A stretch of DNA of 64,000 nt from Acidimicrobiales bacterium (GTDB taxonomy: Bacteria > Actinomycetota > Acidimicrobiia > Acidimicrobiales > Iamiaceae), in assembly GCA_035630295.1 (NCBI GenBank), contig DASQKY010000041.1, positions 1-64,000 on the forward strand. Direction: 5' to 3'. Positions 1-8,231 of the stretch are shown piece by piece (the stretch's first letter is position 1; each line of letters opens with the position of its first letter). The notes beneath the pieces are model-generated. The model searched no databases, had not been told where the DNA came from, and saw only the letters and a list, made by a program, of their open reading frames with translations. Both the position numbers and the translations under genes were made by a program.

Positions 1-1
1 C

Positions 2-1150
2 TTCACGATGTTCGGCTCGGCGTTCATGCTCGTCGGCATGCTGGCGACGGTCTTCCTCGCCCGCGATCACGGCGTCGGCCGGATCACCTTCGACCTCGTG
101 GAGCTGGCCGAGGCCCAGTCCGTCACCGGCGACACGGCGCGCTGGCTCTTCCTGGGCTTCGCCGTCGCCTTCGCCGTCAAGGTGCCGCTGTTCCCCGTGC
201 ACACGTGGCTGCCCGATGCCCACACCGAGGCGCCGACCGCCGGCTCGGTGATCCTGGCCGGCGTGCTGCTCAAGCTCGGCACGTACGGACTGCTGCGCTT
301 CGGGCTCTACCTGTTCCCCGAGGCGTCGGCCTGGTTCGCCCCGGCCATGGTCACCCTGGGCACCGTCGGGGTCATCTACGGCGCCGTGGTGGCCACCATG
401 CAGAAGGACCTGAAGCGGCTGGTGGCCTACTCGTCGGTGGCCCACCTTGGCTTCATCGTCCTGGGCACCTTCTCGCTCACCACCCAGGGCCTGGAGGGCT
501 CGGTGCTGCAGATGGTCAACCACGGCATCTCCACCGGCGCCCTGTTCCTGCTGGTGGGGATGATCTCGGACCGCCGCCACACCCGCGAGATCGCGGCGCT
601 GAAGGGCCTGCAGAAGGTGGCGCCGGTCTTCGCCGGGGTGTTCACGGTGGTGATGATGTCGTCGCTCGGCCTGCCCGGCCTGAACGGCTTCGTGGGCGAG
701 TTCCTGATCCTGCTGGGCTCGTTCACCTCGGCCCGGTGGTGGTCGGTGGTGGCCGCCGCCGGGGTGATCCTGGCCGCCCTGTACCTGCTGTGGGCCTACC
801 AGCGCACCTTCCACGGCGAGCCGGACCCCGACAACGAGGGCTTCCGGGAGATCTCCCTGCGGGAGGGCCTGGTGATGGCCCCGCTGCTGGGCCTGATCGT
901 GTTCCTGGGCGTCTACCCCAAGCCGGTGCTGGAGCGGATCGAGCCCTCGATCACCGCCCTGGTGGCCCACGTCGAGGGCAACAGCGACTTCCGCGAGCCC
1001 GCGGTCGACAAGACCGGCCCGGCCGCCCGCTCGGACGTGTACGCCGAGGCCGAGTCGCAGGGCGAGGGCCACGGCGGGGCGGGCACCGAGGGTGAGGGCG
1101 AGGCGCCGGCCACCGACGGCGGCGCCCACGACGAGGAGGGGGGCGGATGA
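2..1150 (+). CDS. nuoM: NADH-quinone oxidoreductase subunit M (first copy, 5' truncated by window edge)
   Basis: Antiporter-like proton-pumping subunit of complex I, in the inner membrane. The open frame runs in from the window edge, so the N-terminal part is missing. The visible part has the family hallmark HTWLPDAHTEAPT, a lysine-bearing transmembrane helix (KLGTYGLLRF) and the DLKRLVAYSSVAHLGF segment. The C-terminal ~50 residues are a hydrophilic Gly/Glu/His-rich tail not typical of NuoM. The stop overlaps the next start (ATGA). A second complete nuoM lies at 10618-12165, so this copy ends a separate or duplicated gene set whose upstream part is outside the window. Confidence 0.93.
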   Translation, partial: FTMFGSAFMLVGMLATVFLARDHGVGRITFDLVELAEAQSVTGDTARWLFLGFAVAFAVKVPLFPVHTWLPDAHTEAPTAGSVILAGVLLKLGTYGLLRFGLYLFPEASAWFAPAMVTLGTVGVIYGAVVATMQKDLKRLVAYSSVAHLGFIVLGTFSLTTQGLEGSVLQMVNHGISTGALFLLVGMISDRRHTREIAALKGLQKVAPVFAGVFTVVMMSSLGLPGLNGFVGEFLILLGSFTSARWWSVVAAAGVILAALYLLWAYQRTFHGEPDPDNEGFREISLREGLVMAPLLGLIVFLGVYPKPVLERIEPSITALVAHVEGNSDFREPAVDKTGPAARSDVYAEAESQGEGHGGAGTEGEGEAPATDGGAHDEEGGG

Positions 1151-2691
1151 TGGCGCTGCTGGCCGAGCTGCAGTCGATCGAGACGCCGGGCGTGGCCTGG
1201 GCCGCCCTCTCGCCGTTCCTGGTGCTGGTGGGTGGGGCCACCCTGCTGCTGGGCGCCGGCGGCCTCCTGCCCCGACGCACCAAGGTGGGCTGGCCGGCCC
1301 TGTGGACCGTGGCCACCGCCCTGGCCGCCATCGTGGCCGCCGTGCTGCTGTGGCGGGACCTGCCCGAGAGCGGCACCCGCACCGTGGTCCGCGGCGCCTA
1401 CGCCGTCGACGGCTTCTCCCTGTTCCTGATCGTGGTGATCTGTGTCGGCCTGATCATCGGCGCCCTGCTCACCGACGGCTACCTGCGCCGGGAGGACCTG
1501 GAGGGCCCCGAGCCCTCCATCCTGTTCCTGGTCTCGGCGGCCGGTGGCGTGATCATGGCCTCGGCCGCCGATCTCATCGTGCTGTTCCTGGGCCTGGAGA
1601 TCCTCTCCATCGCCGCCTACGTGCTGGCCGGCCTGCACCGGCGGCGCATGCGCTCGGGCGAGGCCGCCCTCAAGTACTTCGTGCTGGGCGGCTTCTCGTC
1701 GGCCTTCTTCCTCTACGGCATCGCCCTGGTCTACGGGGCCACGGGCACCACCAACATGGTGGGCATCGCCGAGTTCCTGGCCACCAACCGCCTCACCGAC
1801 GAGGGGCTGCTGCTGGCCGGCGTGGGCCTCATGCTGGTGGGCTTCGGCTTCAAGGTGGCGGCCGCCCCGTTCCACGCCTGGACCCCCGACGTGTACCAGG
1901 GGGCGCCGTCGCCGGTGGTGGCGTTCATGGCCTCGTCGGTGAAGGTGGCCGGCTTCGCCGGGATGCTCCGCGTCATCGTGGTGACGTTCTCGACCCACCG
2001 CCTGGACTGGCAGCCCGTGGTCTACGGCCTGGCCGTGGCCAGCCTGGTGGTGGGCGCCGTGCTGGCCGTGGTGCAGACCGACGTGAAGCGGATGATGGCC
2101 TACTCGTCCATCAACCACGCCGGCTTCGTCCTGGTGGCGGTGGCCGCGGCCAGCACCGACGGCATCTCCGCCGCCCTCTTCTACCTGGCCACCTACACCC
2201 TGCTGGTGGGGGGCACCTTCGGGGTCGTGACCGTGCTGGGCCGCAAGGGCGACGGGCACCACTCGCTGGAGGACTACCGGGGCCTGGCCCGGCGGGAGCC
2301 CCTGCTGGCCGCGGCCCTCGTGGTCTTCCTCCTGGCCCAGGCCGGCACCCCGTTGACCTCCGGGTTCCTGGCCAAGTTCTACGCCGTGAGCGCCATCGTC
2401 GAGGCCGGCTCGTTCTGGCTGGGCCTGGTGGCCATGCTCACCGCCGTGGTGTCGGCCTTCCTCTACCTGCGGATCATCCTGTCCATGTACGGGGGGCCCG
2501 ACGACGGCGAGGAGGCCGGCCCGCCGGCGGTGCCGGCCCGCCGCATCCGGGTGCCCCTGGCCGCCAAGGTCACCATCGCCCTGGCCCTGATGGCCACGGT
2601 GGGCATCGGCGTGGTGCCGGACCCCCTCACTAGGACGGCCCGCGACGCCACCCCCGACCTCGTGGCCGAGGACCCCGCTCCATCGCCCTGA
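1147..2691 (+). CDS. nuoN: NADH-quinone oxidoreductase subunit N (first copy)
   Basis: Membrane-arm proton-pumping subunit of complex I, 514 aa, mostly transmembrane helices. Recognisable segments are GLEILSIAAYVLAG, FKVAAAPFHAWTPDVYQGAP and DVKRMMAYSSINHAGF, all typical of NuoN. It overlaps the upstream nuoM by 4 bp, implying translational coupling. A second NuoN is encoded at 12170-13693, and the two differ clearly along their length. The pair may therefore serve a different complex I variant, or be an older duplication. Confidence 0.93.
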   Translation: MMALLAELQSIETPGVAWAALSPFLVLVGGATLLLGAGGLLPRRTKVGWPALWTVATALAAIVAAVLLWRDLPESGTRTVVRGAYAVDGFSLFLIVVICVGLIIGALLTDGYLRREDLEGPEPSILFLVSAAGGVIMASAADLIVLFLGLEILSIAAYVLAGLHRRRMRSGEAALKYFVLGGFSSAFFLYGIALVYGATGTTNMVGIAEFLATNRLTDEGLLLAGVGLMLVGFGFKVAAAPFHAWTPDVYQGAPSPVVAFMASSVKVAGFAGMLRVIVVTFSTHRLDWQPVVYGLAVASLVVGAVLAVVQTDVKRMMAYSSINHAGFVLVAVAAASTDGISAALFYLATYTLLVGGTFGVVTVLGRKGDGHHSLEDYRGLARREPLLAAALVVFLLAQAGTPLTSGFLAKFYAVSAIVEAGSFWLGLVAMLTAVVSAFLYLRIILSMYGGPDDGEEAGPPAVPARRIRVPLAAKVTIALALMATVGIGVVPDPLTRTARDATPDLVAEDPAPSP

Positions 2692-2732
2692 CCTGGGCCG
2701 TCCCACCGCCGCGAGGGGGATGTGGCCCCCCT

Positions 2733-2762
2733 TTGGCCTGTCGTGAAGGCGCTCACTAGATT
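2733..2762 (+). promoter_or_regulatory. Possible promoter for nuoA, giving a leaderless mRNA
   Basis: In the 79-bp gap before nuoA, TTGGCC (2733-2738) and TAGATT (2757-2762) are 18 bp apart and resemble sigma70-type -35 and -10 boxes. The GTG start of nuoA lies only 8 bp beyond the -10 box, so a transcript would begin at or very near the start codon. No Shine-Dalgarno sequence is visible there. This is inferred from sequence only. Confidence 0.35.
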
Positions 2763-2770
2763 CGGCCGAC

Positions 2771-3136
2771 GTGTCGGACTTCCTCCGCTCCTACCTGACG
2801 GTTTTCGTGTTCGGGGCCGTCGCCGTCGGCCTCGTCGGGGCCGTCCTGGGGCTGGGCTCGTTCATCCGCCCCCACCGGCCCCGGCCCGAGAAGCTGCTCA
2901 CCTACGAGAGCGGCGTCGACCCGGTGGGCGACGGGTGGACCCAGGCCGAGATCCGCTACTACATCTTCGCCCTGCTGTTCGTCATGTTCGACGTCGAGGC
3001 CGTGTTCATCTTCCCCTGGGCCACCCGACTCGAGGCCTACGGCGCCTTCGGGGTCGTCGAGATGTCCGTCTTCATCGTGGTGCTGGCCCTGGGCCTGCTC
3101 TACGCCTGGCGCAAGAAGGTCCTCCGTTGGATCTGA
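2771..3136 (+). CDS. nuoA: NADH-quinone oxidoreductase subunit A
   Basis: Small membrane subunit of complex I (121 aa, three predicted helices), joining the membrane arm to the peripheral arm. Diagnostic segments are the YESGVDPVG motif in the loop after helix 1 and [22 protein letters not shown] in two overlapping stretches around 2950-3015. The start is GTG. It heads the nuoABCDHIJKLMN run and probably has its own promoter in the short gap upstream. Confidence 0.95.
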   Translation: MSDFLRSYLTVFVFGAVAVGLVGAVLGLGSFIRPHRPRPEKLLTYESGVDPVGDGWTQAEIRYYIFALLFVMFDVEAVFIFPWATRLEAYGAFGVVEMSVFIVVLALGLLYAWRKKVLRWI

Positions 3137-3191
3137 TCCGTTGCTCACCTGTCCCGGGGTCCACGTCCCCGGCTCCCGGCGACACCCGCTG

Positions 3192-3692
3192 ATGGGCCTC
3201 ATCGAGAGCGGCAGGTCGCCCAAGCCCCTCACGGCCCTCCTCAACATCTCCCGCAAGTACTCCCTCTGGGCGTACCAGTGGGGGCTGGCGTGCTGCGCCA
3301 TCGAGATGGGGGCGGCCTTCGCGTCGCCCCGCTTCGACGTGATGCGCCTGGGGGTCATCCCCTTCCCGGCCTCGCCCCGCCAGGCCGACCTGGTCATCGT
3401 CTCGGGCACGGTCACCGACAAGATGGCACCGTCGGTGCGCCGGCTCTACGAGCAGATGCCCGACCCCAAGTACGTGATCTCCATGGGGAGCTGCGCCAAC
3501 TGCGGTGGGCCCTACTGGGACAGCTACTCGGTCACCAAGGGCGTCGACCAGATCATCCCCGTCGACGTGTACGTGCCCGGCTGCCCGCCCCGGCCCGAGG
3601 CCCTGATCGAGGGCATCGTCCTGCTGCAGGAGCGGATCCGCACCGAGGACCCGGCCGAGCGCTGGCGAGGGGAGCCGATCGTTGTCTCCTGA
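3192..3692 (+). CDS. nuoB: NADH-quinone oxidoreductase subunit B
   Basis: Peripheral-arm subunit that carries the terminal iron-sulfur cluster N2, which passes electrons to quinone. The chosen ATG gives 166 aa beginning MGLIESGRS, the usual NuoB N-terminus. A TTG 51 bp upstream in the same frame is less likely. The cluster ligands are the tandem Cys34-Cys35 in LACCAIEMG, Cys101 in [10 protein letters not shown] and Cys131 in GCPPRPE. The gene overlaps nuoC by 11 bp. Confidence 0.95.
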   Translation: MGLIESGRSPKPLTALLNISRKYSLWAYQWGLACCAIEMGAAFASPRFDVMRLGVIPFPASPRQADLVIVSGTVTDKMAPSVRRLYEQMPDPKYVISMGSCANCGGPYWDSYSVTKGVDQIIPVDVYVPGCPPRPEALIEGIVLLQERIRTEDPAERWRGEPIVVS

Positions 3693-4443
3693 CACCGACG
3701 CTCCCCCCGAGGTGGAGGCGGCCGACGACGCGCCCCGTGACGAGGCCCGCGAGGCCCTGCGGGACCGCTTCGCGGCCGAGCTGGGCGACGCCGTGGTCGA
3801 CAGCCACATCGCCGTGGGCTCCACCCTGTGGGTGCGGGTCACGGCCGAGGCGTGGCGGACCGCCGGCCAGGTGGCCCGCGACCACCTGGGCTGCCGCTGG
3901 TTCGACTTCATCTCCGGCGTCGACTGGTTGCCCTCCCCGTGGGGCCGCTACGAGAACGACGGCTTCGACCAGCCCGCCGAGCCCGACACCGAGATCACGT
4001 CCTCCGACCCCACCCGCCACCCTGACGGTGCCGGCTCCGCCGGCCCTGTGTTCGAAACGGGCGTGGCCGGCGGCGAGGCCCGCTTCCAGCTGCTGGCCCG
4101 GGTGGTGAACCTGGCCGAGCACACCGACATCATCCTGAAGGCCGACGTCGGCGACGACATGACGATGCCCAGCTGGGTCCCCCTCTACGACGGGGCCGAC
4201 TGGCACGAGCGGGAGACGTGGGAGATGTTCGGCATCACCTTCGAGGGCCACCCCGGCCTGCGCCACATCTACCTGCCGGCCGACTTCGAGGGCCACCCGC
4301 TGCGCAAGGACTTCCCCCTCATCGCCCGCATGGTGAAGCCCTGGCCCGGCATCGTCGACGTCGAGCCCATGCCGGCCGAGGACGAGCCCGCCGAGGACGA
4401 GCCTGCCGCCGACGAGGGCGACGCCGAGGGAGGTGAGGCATGA
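3682..4443 (+). CDS. nuoC: NADH-quinone oxidoreductase subunit C
   Basis: Peripheral-arm 30-kDa-type subunit of complex I. The TTG start at 3682 is preceded by GAGGGGAG (3667-3674) at good spacing and overlaps nuoB. The C-terminal half has the signature [12 protein letters not shown] followed by [13 protein letters not shown] and KDFPL, typical of the family. The first ~30 residues and the last ~25 are acidic and Ala/Pro-rich extensions, and a variable loop near residues 85-130 is longer than in most homologues. It overlaps nuoD by 4 bp. Confidence 0.93.
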   Translation: MSPDTDAPPEVEAADDAPRDEAREALRDRFAAELGDAVVDSHIAVGSTLWVRVTAEAWRTAGQVARDHLGCRWFDFISGVDWLPSPWGRYENDGFDQPAEPDTEITSSDPTRHPDGAGSAGPVFETGVAGGEARFQLLARVVNLAEHTDIILKADVGDDMTMPSWVPLYDGADWHERETWEMFGITFEGHPGLRHIYLPADFEGHPLRKDFPLIARMVKPWPGIVDVEPMPAEDEPAEDEPAADEGDAEGGEA

Positions 4444-5612
4444 CCGCCGTGTCCGACCGCGAGCAGCTGCGCTACATCGCGGCCCAGGCCGCGGATGCCC
4501 GCATCAACTTCGAGATCGAGACCGAGGGGATGACCATCAACCTCGGCCCCCAGCACCCCGCCACCCACGGGACGCTGCGCATCGTGGCCAAGCTCGACGC
4601 CGAGCAGGTCATCACGGCCGAGCCGGTGGCCGGCTACATGCACCGGGGCTACGAGAAGATCTGCGAGGCCCGCACCTACCCCCAGATCAACACGCTGGTC
4701 AACCGCATCGACTGGCTGGGGAGCTTCGCCAACGAGGTGCCCTTCATCCTGGCCTCCGAGCGGCTCATGGACGTCGAGGCCCCGCCCCGGGCCCAGTGGA
4801 TCCGCACCGCCATGTTCGAGATGAGCCGCATCGCCAACCTGGTGCTGTTCGCCGGGGACACCGCCCTGCAGATCGGCGGCCAGACCGCGGCGTTCTACGG
4901 CTTCCGGGACCGGGAGTTCGTCCTCAACCAGATCGAGGCCGTCTCCGGGGGGCGCTTCCACCCCAACTTTGACCGCATCGGCGGCTTGAAGGACGACCTG
5001 CCCAAGGGCTGGATCGCCGAGACCAAGACGGCCATGGAGAAGGTCCGGGCCTTCTGCGACGAGATCGACGACCTGGTCACCGGCAACGAGATCTTCCAGG
5101 CCCGCACCCGAGGCGTCGGCATCATCCCGGCCGACGTGGCCCAGAGCTACGGCCTGTCCGGGGCCAACCTGCGGGGCTCCGGCGTCGACTGGGACCTGCG
5201 GCGCGACAGCCACAGCGGCCTGGTGCACCGCGAGCTGGACTGGAAGGTGCACACCCACCCCGACGGCGACTGCTTCAGCCGCTGGTGGGTGCGCATCCAG
5301 GAGATCCGCGAGGCCACCCGCATGGTCGACCAGTGCCTGGACGGCCTGCCCAGCGGCCCGATCATGGCCAAGGTCCCCCGCATCATCAAGGTGCCGGCCG
5401 GCGAGGCCTACGTGGAGACCGAGAACCCGCTGGGGGCCATGGGCTACTACGTGGTGTCCAAGGGTGACCTGGGGCCGTTCCGGCTCAAGATCCGCTCGGC
5501 CAGCTTCAACAACATCTCGGTGCTGCCGTGGGTGCTCCGGGGGGTCTACGTCCCGGACATCGTCTCCATCCTGGCCTCGCTCTACTTCATCCTCGGGGAC
5601 ATCGACCGGTGA
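4440..5612 (+). CDS. nuoD: NADH-quinone oxidoreductase subunit D
   Basis: The 49-kDa-type subunit (390 aa) that forms the quinone-binding pocket together with NuoB. The conserved GPQHPATHGTLR motif near residue 36, the MHRGYEK segment and the C-terminal GDIDR ending are all present. It starts with an ATGA overlap on nuoC. In mitochondria this subunit is methylated by NDUFAF7. A MidA/NDUFAF7 relative lies just after this nuo operon at 13931, a contextual link. A 118-bp gap with repeat structure separates it from nuoH. Confidence 0.95.
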   Translation: MTAVSDREQLRYIAAQAADARINFEIETEGMTINLGPQHPATHGTLRIVAKLDAEQVITAEPVAGYMHRGYEKICEARTYPQINTLVNRIDWLGSFANEVPFILASERLMDVEAPPRAQWIRTAMFEMSRIANLVLFAGDTALQIGGQTAAFYGFRDREFVLNQIEAVSGGRFHPNFDRIGGLKDDLPKGWIAETKTAMEKVRAFCDEIDDLVTGNEIFQARTRGVGIIPADVAQSYGLSGANLRGSGVDWDLRRDSHSGLVHRELDWKVHTHPDGDCFSRWWVRIQEIREATRMVDQCLDGLPSGPIMAKVPRIIKVPAGEAYVETENPLGAMGYYVVSKGDLGPFRLKIRSASFNNISVLPWVLRGVYVPDIVSILASLYFILGDIDR

Positions 5613-5630
5613 GCGAGCGCAGCGAGCGAA
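5610..5630 (+). repeat. Short direct-repeat element after nuoD
   Basis: The nuoD stop codon is merged with a 21-bp string containing two copies of agcgagcg (5612-5619 and 5621-5628) separated by one base. From memory, very similar strings occur at gene junctions in other actinobacterial genomes. That recollection has not been checked. Confidence 0.5.
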
Positions 5631-5670
5631 CCAGGCAGGACGGCATGGGTGCCGACGGCGAAGCCGTCAT

Positions 5671-5737
5671 CGCTCATGGGCGCCCCGGCACCGGCCGCGG
5701 CCATGCCATCGGCGACGTCGAGGGGCGCCCATGAGCG
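5671..5737 (+). promoter_or_regulatory. 16-bp perfect inverted repeat covering the nuoH start
   Basis: cgctcatgggcgcccc at 5671-5686 is the exact reverse complement of 5722-5737, with a 35-nt loop. The right arm contains the GGGG of the Shine-Dalgarno sequence (5720-5725) and the nuoH ATG (5731-5733). The folded mRNA would hide the nuoH ribosome-binding site unless it is opened, for example by ribosomes finishing nuoD. Confidence 0.55.
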
Positions 5738-6774
5738 GCGCGTCGGCGATCTTCTCGGTCGAGCTGGCCTACTGGCAGCAGACCATCCTGCGCAGCGTGG
5801 GCGTGCTGGCCGCGGTGCTGCTGCCGGCCGGGACCATCGTCTACCTGTTCCTGTTCAAGATGATGAGCTTCATGCAGAGCCGGATCGGGCCCAACGAGGC
5901 CGGCCCCTACGGCTCGATGCAGCTCCTGGCCGAGGTGGGGAAGTGGCTCCAGAAGGAGGACATCTTCCCGTCCAAGGCCGACCGCCACCTCTTCGCCATG
6001 GCCCCCTACATCGTGGTGGCCTCGGTGCTGCTGGTGTACGTGGCCGTGCCCTTCGGGCCCGACGCCTGGTTCGCCGAGCTCGACGCCGGCATCTTCTACG
6101 TGCTGGCCGTGTCGTCCCTCTCGGCCATCGGCGTGCTGGTGGCCGGCTGGGCCTCGGCCAACAAGTACGCCCTCATCGGTGGCCTGCGAGCGGCCGGCCA
6201 GCTCATCGCCTACGAGCTCCCCATGCTGCTGGCCGTGGTGGGCGTGTGCGTGCAGGCCGGCAGCCTCAACCTGTTCGACATCGTCCGGGCCCAGGCCGAC
6301 GGGGCCATCTTCGGGTGGGAGGCGGTGGGCAACCCCTACATCCTCACCCAGTTCGCGGGCTTCGCCATCTTCATGGTGGCCACCCAGGCCGAGCTGACCC
6401 AGCCGCCGTTCGACATGCCGGTGGCCGAGTCGGAGCTGGTCACCGGCTACATGACCGAGTACTCGGGCATCCGGTTCCTGCTGTTCTTCATCGCCGAGTT
6501 CGCCTCGGCCGGGGCCTTCGCCATCATCGCCTCCACCCTCTTCCTCGGGGGCTACTACCTGCCCGGCCTGGACCTGGACGCCAACTACATGAACGTGGTC
6601 GGCCCGTTGGTGCTGCTCGGGAAGATGGTACTGGTCACCTTCCTCATCTTCTGGGCCCGGTTCACCTACCCCCGCTTCCGTGAGGACCAGCTCCAGCGCT
6701 TCGCCTGGACCGTGCTCATCCCCCTCGCCCTGGTGAACATCCTCGCCACGATGATCCTGAAGGTGGCCTTCTGA
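5731..6774 (+). CDS. nuoH: NADH-quinone oxidoreductase subunit H
   Basis: Membrane subunit (347 aa, about eight helices) at the foot of the quinone channel. The family motifs QSRIGPNEAGPYGSMQLLAE, QLIAYELPM and ELTQPPFDMPVAESELVTGY are present. The acidic residues of the last one belong to the proton-relay E-channel. ATG 5731 was chosen because the protein then begins just before the first helix and has GAGGGG upstream. A longer reading frame exists but would start inside nuoD. The stop overlaps the nuoI start. Confidence 0.95.
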   Translation: MSGASAIFSVELAYWQQTILRSVGVLAAVLLPAGTIVYLFLFKMMSFMQSRIGPNEAGPYGSMQLLAEVGKWLQKEDIFPSKADRHLFAMAPYIVVASVLLVYVAVPFGPDAWFAELDAGIFYVLAVSSLSAIGVLVAGWASANKYALIGGLRAAGQLIAYELPMLLAVVGVCVQAGSLNLFDIVRAQADGAIFGWEAVGNPYILTQFAGFAIFMVATQAELTQPPFDMPVAESELVTGYMTEYSGIRFLLFFIAEFASAGAFAIIASTLFLGGYYLPGLDLDANYMNVVGPLVLLGKMVLVTFLIFWARFTYPRFREDQLQRFAWTVLIPLALVNILATMILKVAF

Positions 6775-7319
6775 TGCCCAAGCCACGCGTGCCCGGCATG
6801 CTCATCGGCCTCCGGGTCACCTTCGTCGAGCTGATGCGGACCATGTTCCCCAGGCGGGGCATCAAGACCTTCATCCCCGCCCCGTCCCTCGGCGCGGTCA
6901 CCGTGCAGTACCCGCGGGAGAAGGAGGACCCGGCTCCCCGGTCCCGCGGCGTCATCGCCCTCCACGAGGGCAACTGCACGGCCTGCATGCTGTGCGCCCG
7001 AAGCTGCCCGGACTGGTGCATCTACATCGAGGGCCACAAGGAGAAGGCACCGCCTCGCCGGCCGGGCGGCAAGCCCCGGCAGGTCAACGCCCTCGACCGC
7101 TTCGACATCGACTACTCGCTGTGCATGTACTGCGGGATCTGCGTCGAGGTGTGCCCGTTCGAGGCCCTGTTCTGGACCCCGGAGTACGAGTACTCCGAGC
7201 CCCGCATCGCCGACCTGCTCCACGACAAGGCCCGGCTGGGCGAGTGGATGGACACGGTGCCCGACTTCGAGCCCTACGAGGCCGGGTCGGAGCAGAAGGT
7301 GAAGAAGGTGCCGCGCTAG
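6774..7319 (+). CDS. nuoI: NADH-quinone oxidoreductase subunit I
   Basis: Peripheral-arm ferredoxin-like subunit (181 aa) carrying clusters N6a and N6b. Two complete CxxCxxCxxxCP motifs are visible: Cys68, 71, 74 and 78 (CTACMLCARSCP), and Cys117, 120, 123 and 127 (CMYCGICVEVCP). It starts on the nuoH stop and is followed directly by nuoJ. Since nuoEFG are absent here, its electron donor is not evident from this locus. Confidence 0.95.
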   Translation: MPKPRVPGMLIGLRVTFVELMRTMFPRRGIKTFIPAPSLGAVTVQYPREKEDPAPRSRGVIALHEGNCTACMLCARSCPDWCIYIEGHKEKAPPRRPGGKPRQVNALDRFDIDYSLCMYCGICVEVCPFEALFWTPEYEYSEPRIADLLHDKARLGEWMDTVPDFEPYEAGSEQKVKKVPR

Positions 7320-7925
7320 ATGTCGCTGCTCGCCTCCACCCGGATGGCCCTCCCCGGGACCGACGCGCCGATCAACGTCTCCCAGACGGTCGGCTTCGGC
7401 GTCATCGCCCTGGTCATGGTGGTGTCCGCCCTCCGGGTGGTGACCACCCGCAACGTGGTCCACGCGGCCATGTGGCTGGTGGTGGTGCTGGCTGGCGCCG
7501 CGGCCCAGTACATCCTGCTGGCCGCCGAGTTCGTGGCCGTCACCCAGGTGATGGTCTACATCGGGGCGGTGGTGGTGCTGTTCCTGTTCGGCGTGATGCT
7601 CACCCGGGCCCGCCTGGGCACCGACGCCGAGCTGACCCGCAAGAACTGGTACGGCGGGGCGTTCGTGGCCGTGGTCATGCTGGGCCTGCTCAGCTTCAGC
7701 CTGGTCGACACCTTCCAGGACGCCAAGCTGCCGGAGGAGCGCCAGGCCGGCCTGGTCCTGCCGGCCGCCGGCGACCCGGCGGGTGACGCCCACCCCAACG
7801 CCGGCTCCAACACCGCCGCGGTGAGCGACACCATCTTCTCCAGCTACCTGGTCCCCTTCGAGGTGGTGTCGGTGCTGCTGACCGCGGCCCTGGTCGGCGC
7901 CATCGTCATCGCGAGGAAGGACTAG
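7320..7925 (+). CDS. nuoJ: NADH-quinone oxidoreductase subunit J
   Basis: Membrane subunit of complex I, 201 aa with about five helices. The conserved helix-3 region is visible ([20 protein letters not shown] in part, around 7518-7580), as is the final helix [16 protein letters not shown]. The start immediately follows the nuoI stop. A hydrophilic linker rich in Pro, Ala and Asn lies before the last helix. Confidence 0.94.
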   Translation: MSLLASTRMALPGTDAPINVSQTVGFGVIALVMVVSALRVVTTRNVVHAAMWLVVVLAGAAAQYILLAAEFVAVTQVMVYIGAVVVLFLFGVMLTRARLGTDAELTRKNWYGGAFVAVVMLGLLSFSLVDTFQDAKLPEERQAGLVLPAAGDPAGDAHPNAGSNTAAVSDTIFSSYLVPFEVVSVLLTAALVGAIVIARKD

Positions 7926-7927
7926 CC

Positions 7928-8227
7928 GTGCTGCTGAACCAGTTCCTCCTGCTCTCGGCCATCCTCTTCTCGATCGGCGTCTACGGGGTCATCGCCCGCC
8001 GCAACGGCGTGGCCATCCTCATGTCGATCGAGCTCATCCTGAACGCGGTGAACATCAACCTGATCGCCTTCGCCGCCATGCAGGGCGACCTCGCCGGCCA
8101 GGTCTTCGCCCTGTTCGTCATCGCCATCGCCGCCGCCGAGGTGGGCGTGGGCCTGGCCATCGTCCTGGCCATCTACCGCAACCGCAAGAGCGTCGACCTC
8201 GACGAGCTCGACGTGATGAAGGGCTGA
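7928..8227 (+). CDS. nuoK: NADH-quinone oxidoreductase subunit K
   Basis: Small three-helix membrane subunit of 99 aa, the normal length. It has the family's conserved glutamates in [14 protein letters not shown] and [16 protein letters not shown]. The start is GTG, 2 bp after nuoJ. It is followed 4 bp later by nuoL. Confidence 0.95.
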   Translation: MLLNQFLLLSAILFSIGVYGVIARRNGVAILMSIELILNAVNINLIAFAAMQGDLAGQVFALFVIAIAAAEVGVGLAIVLAIYRNRKSVDLDELDVMKG

Positions 8228-8231
8228 GCCG

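Noticed and set aside
913-2706. Long antisense frame over the first nuoN, and similar frames over nuoL, nuoM and nuoN
   Set aside because: Composition is typical of antisense high-GC DNA (Gly, His, Gln, Val). The sense strand encodes clear complex I subunits.
3141-3191. TTG at 3141 as the nuoB start
   Set aside because: It adds 17 residues not found in NuoB, and ATG 3192 gives the standard N-terminus.
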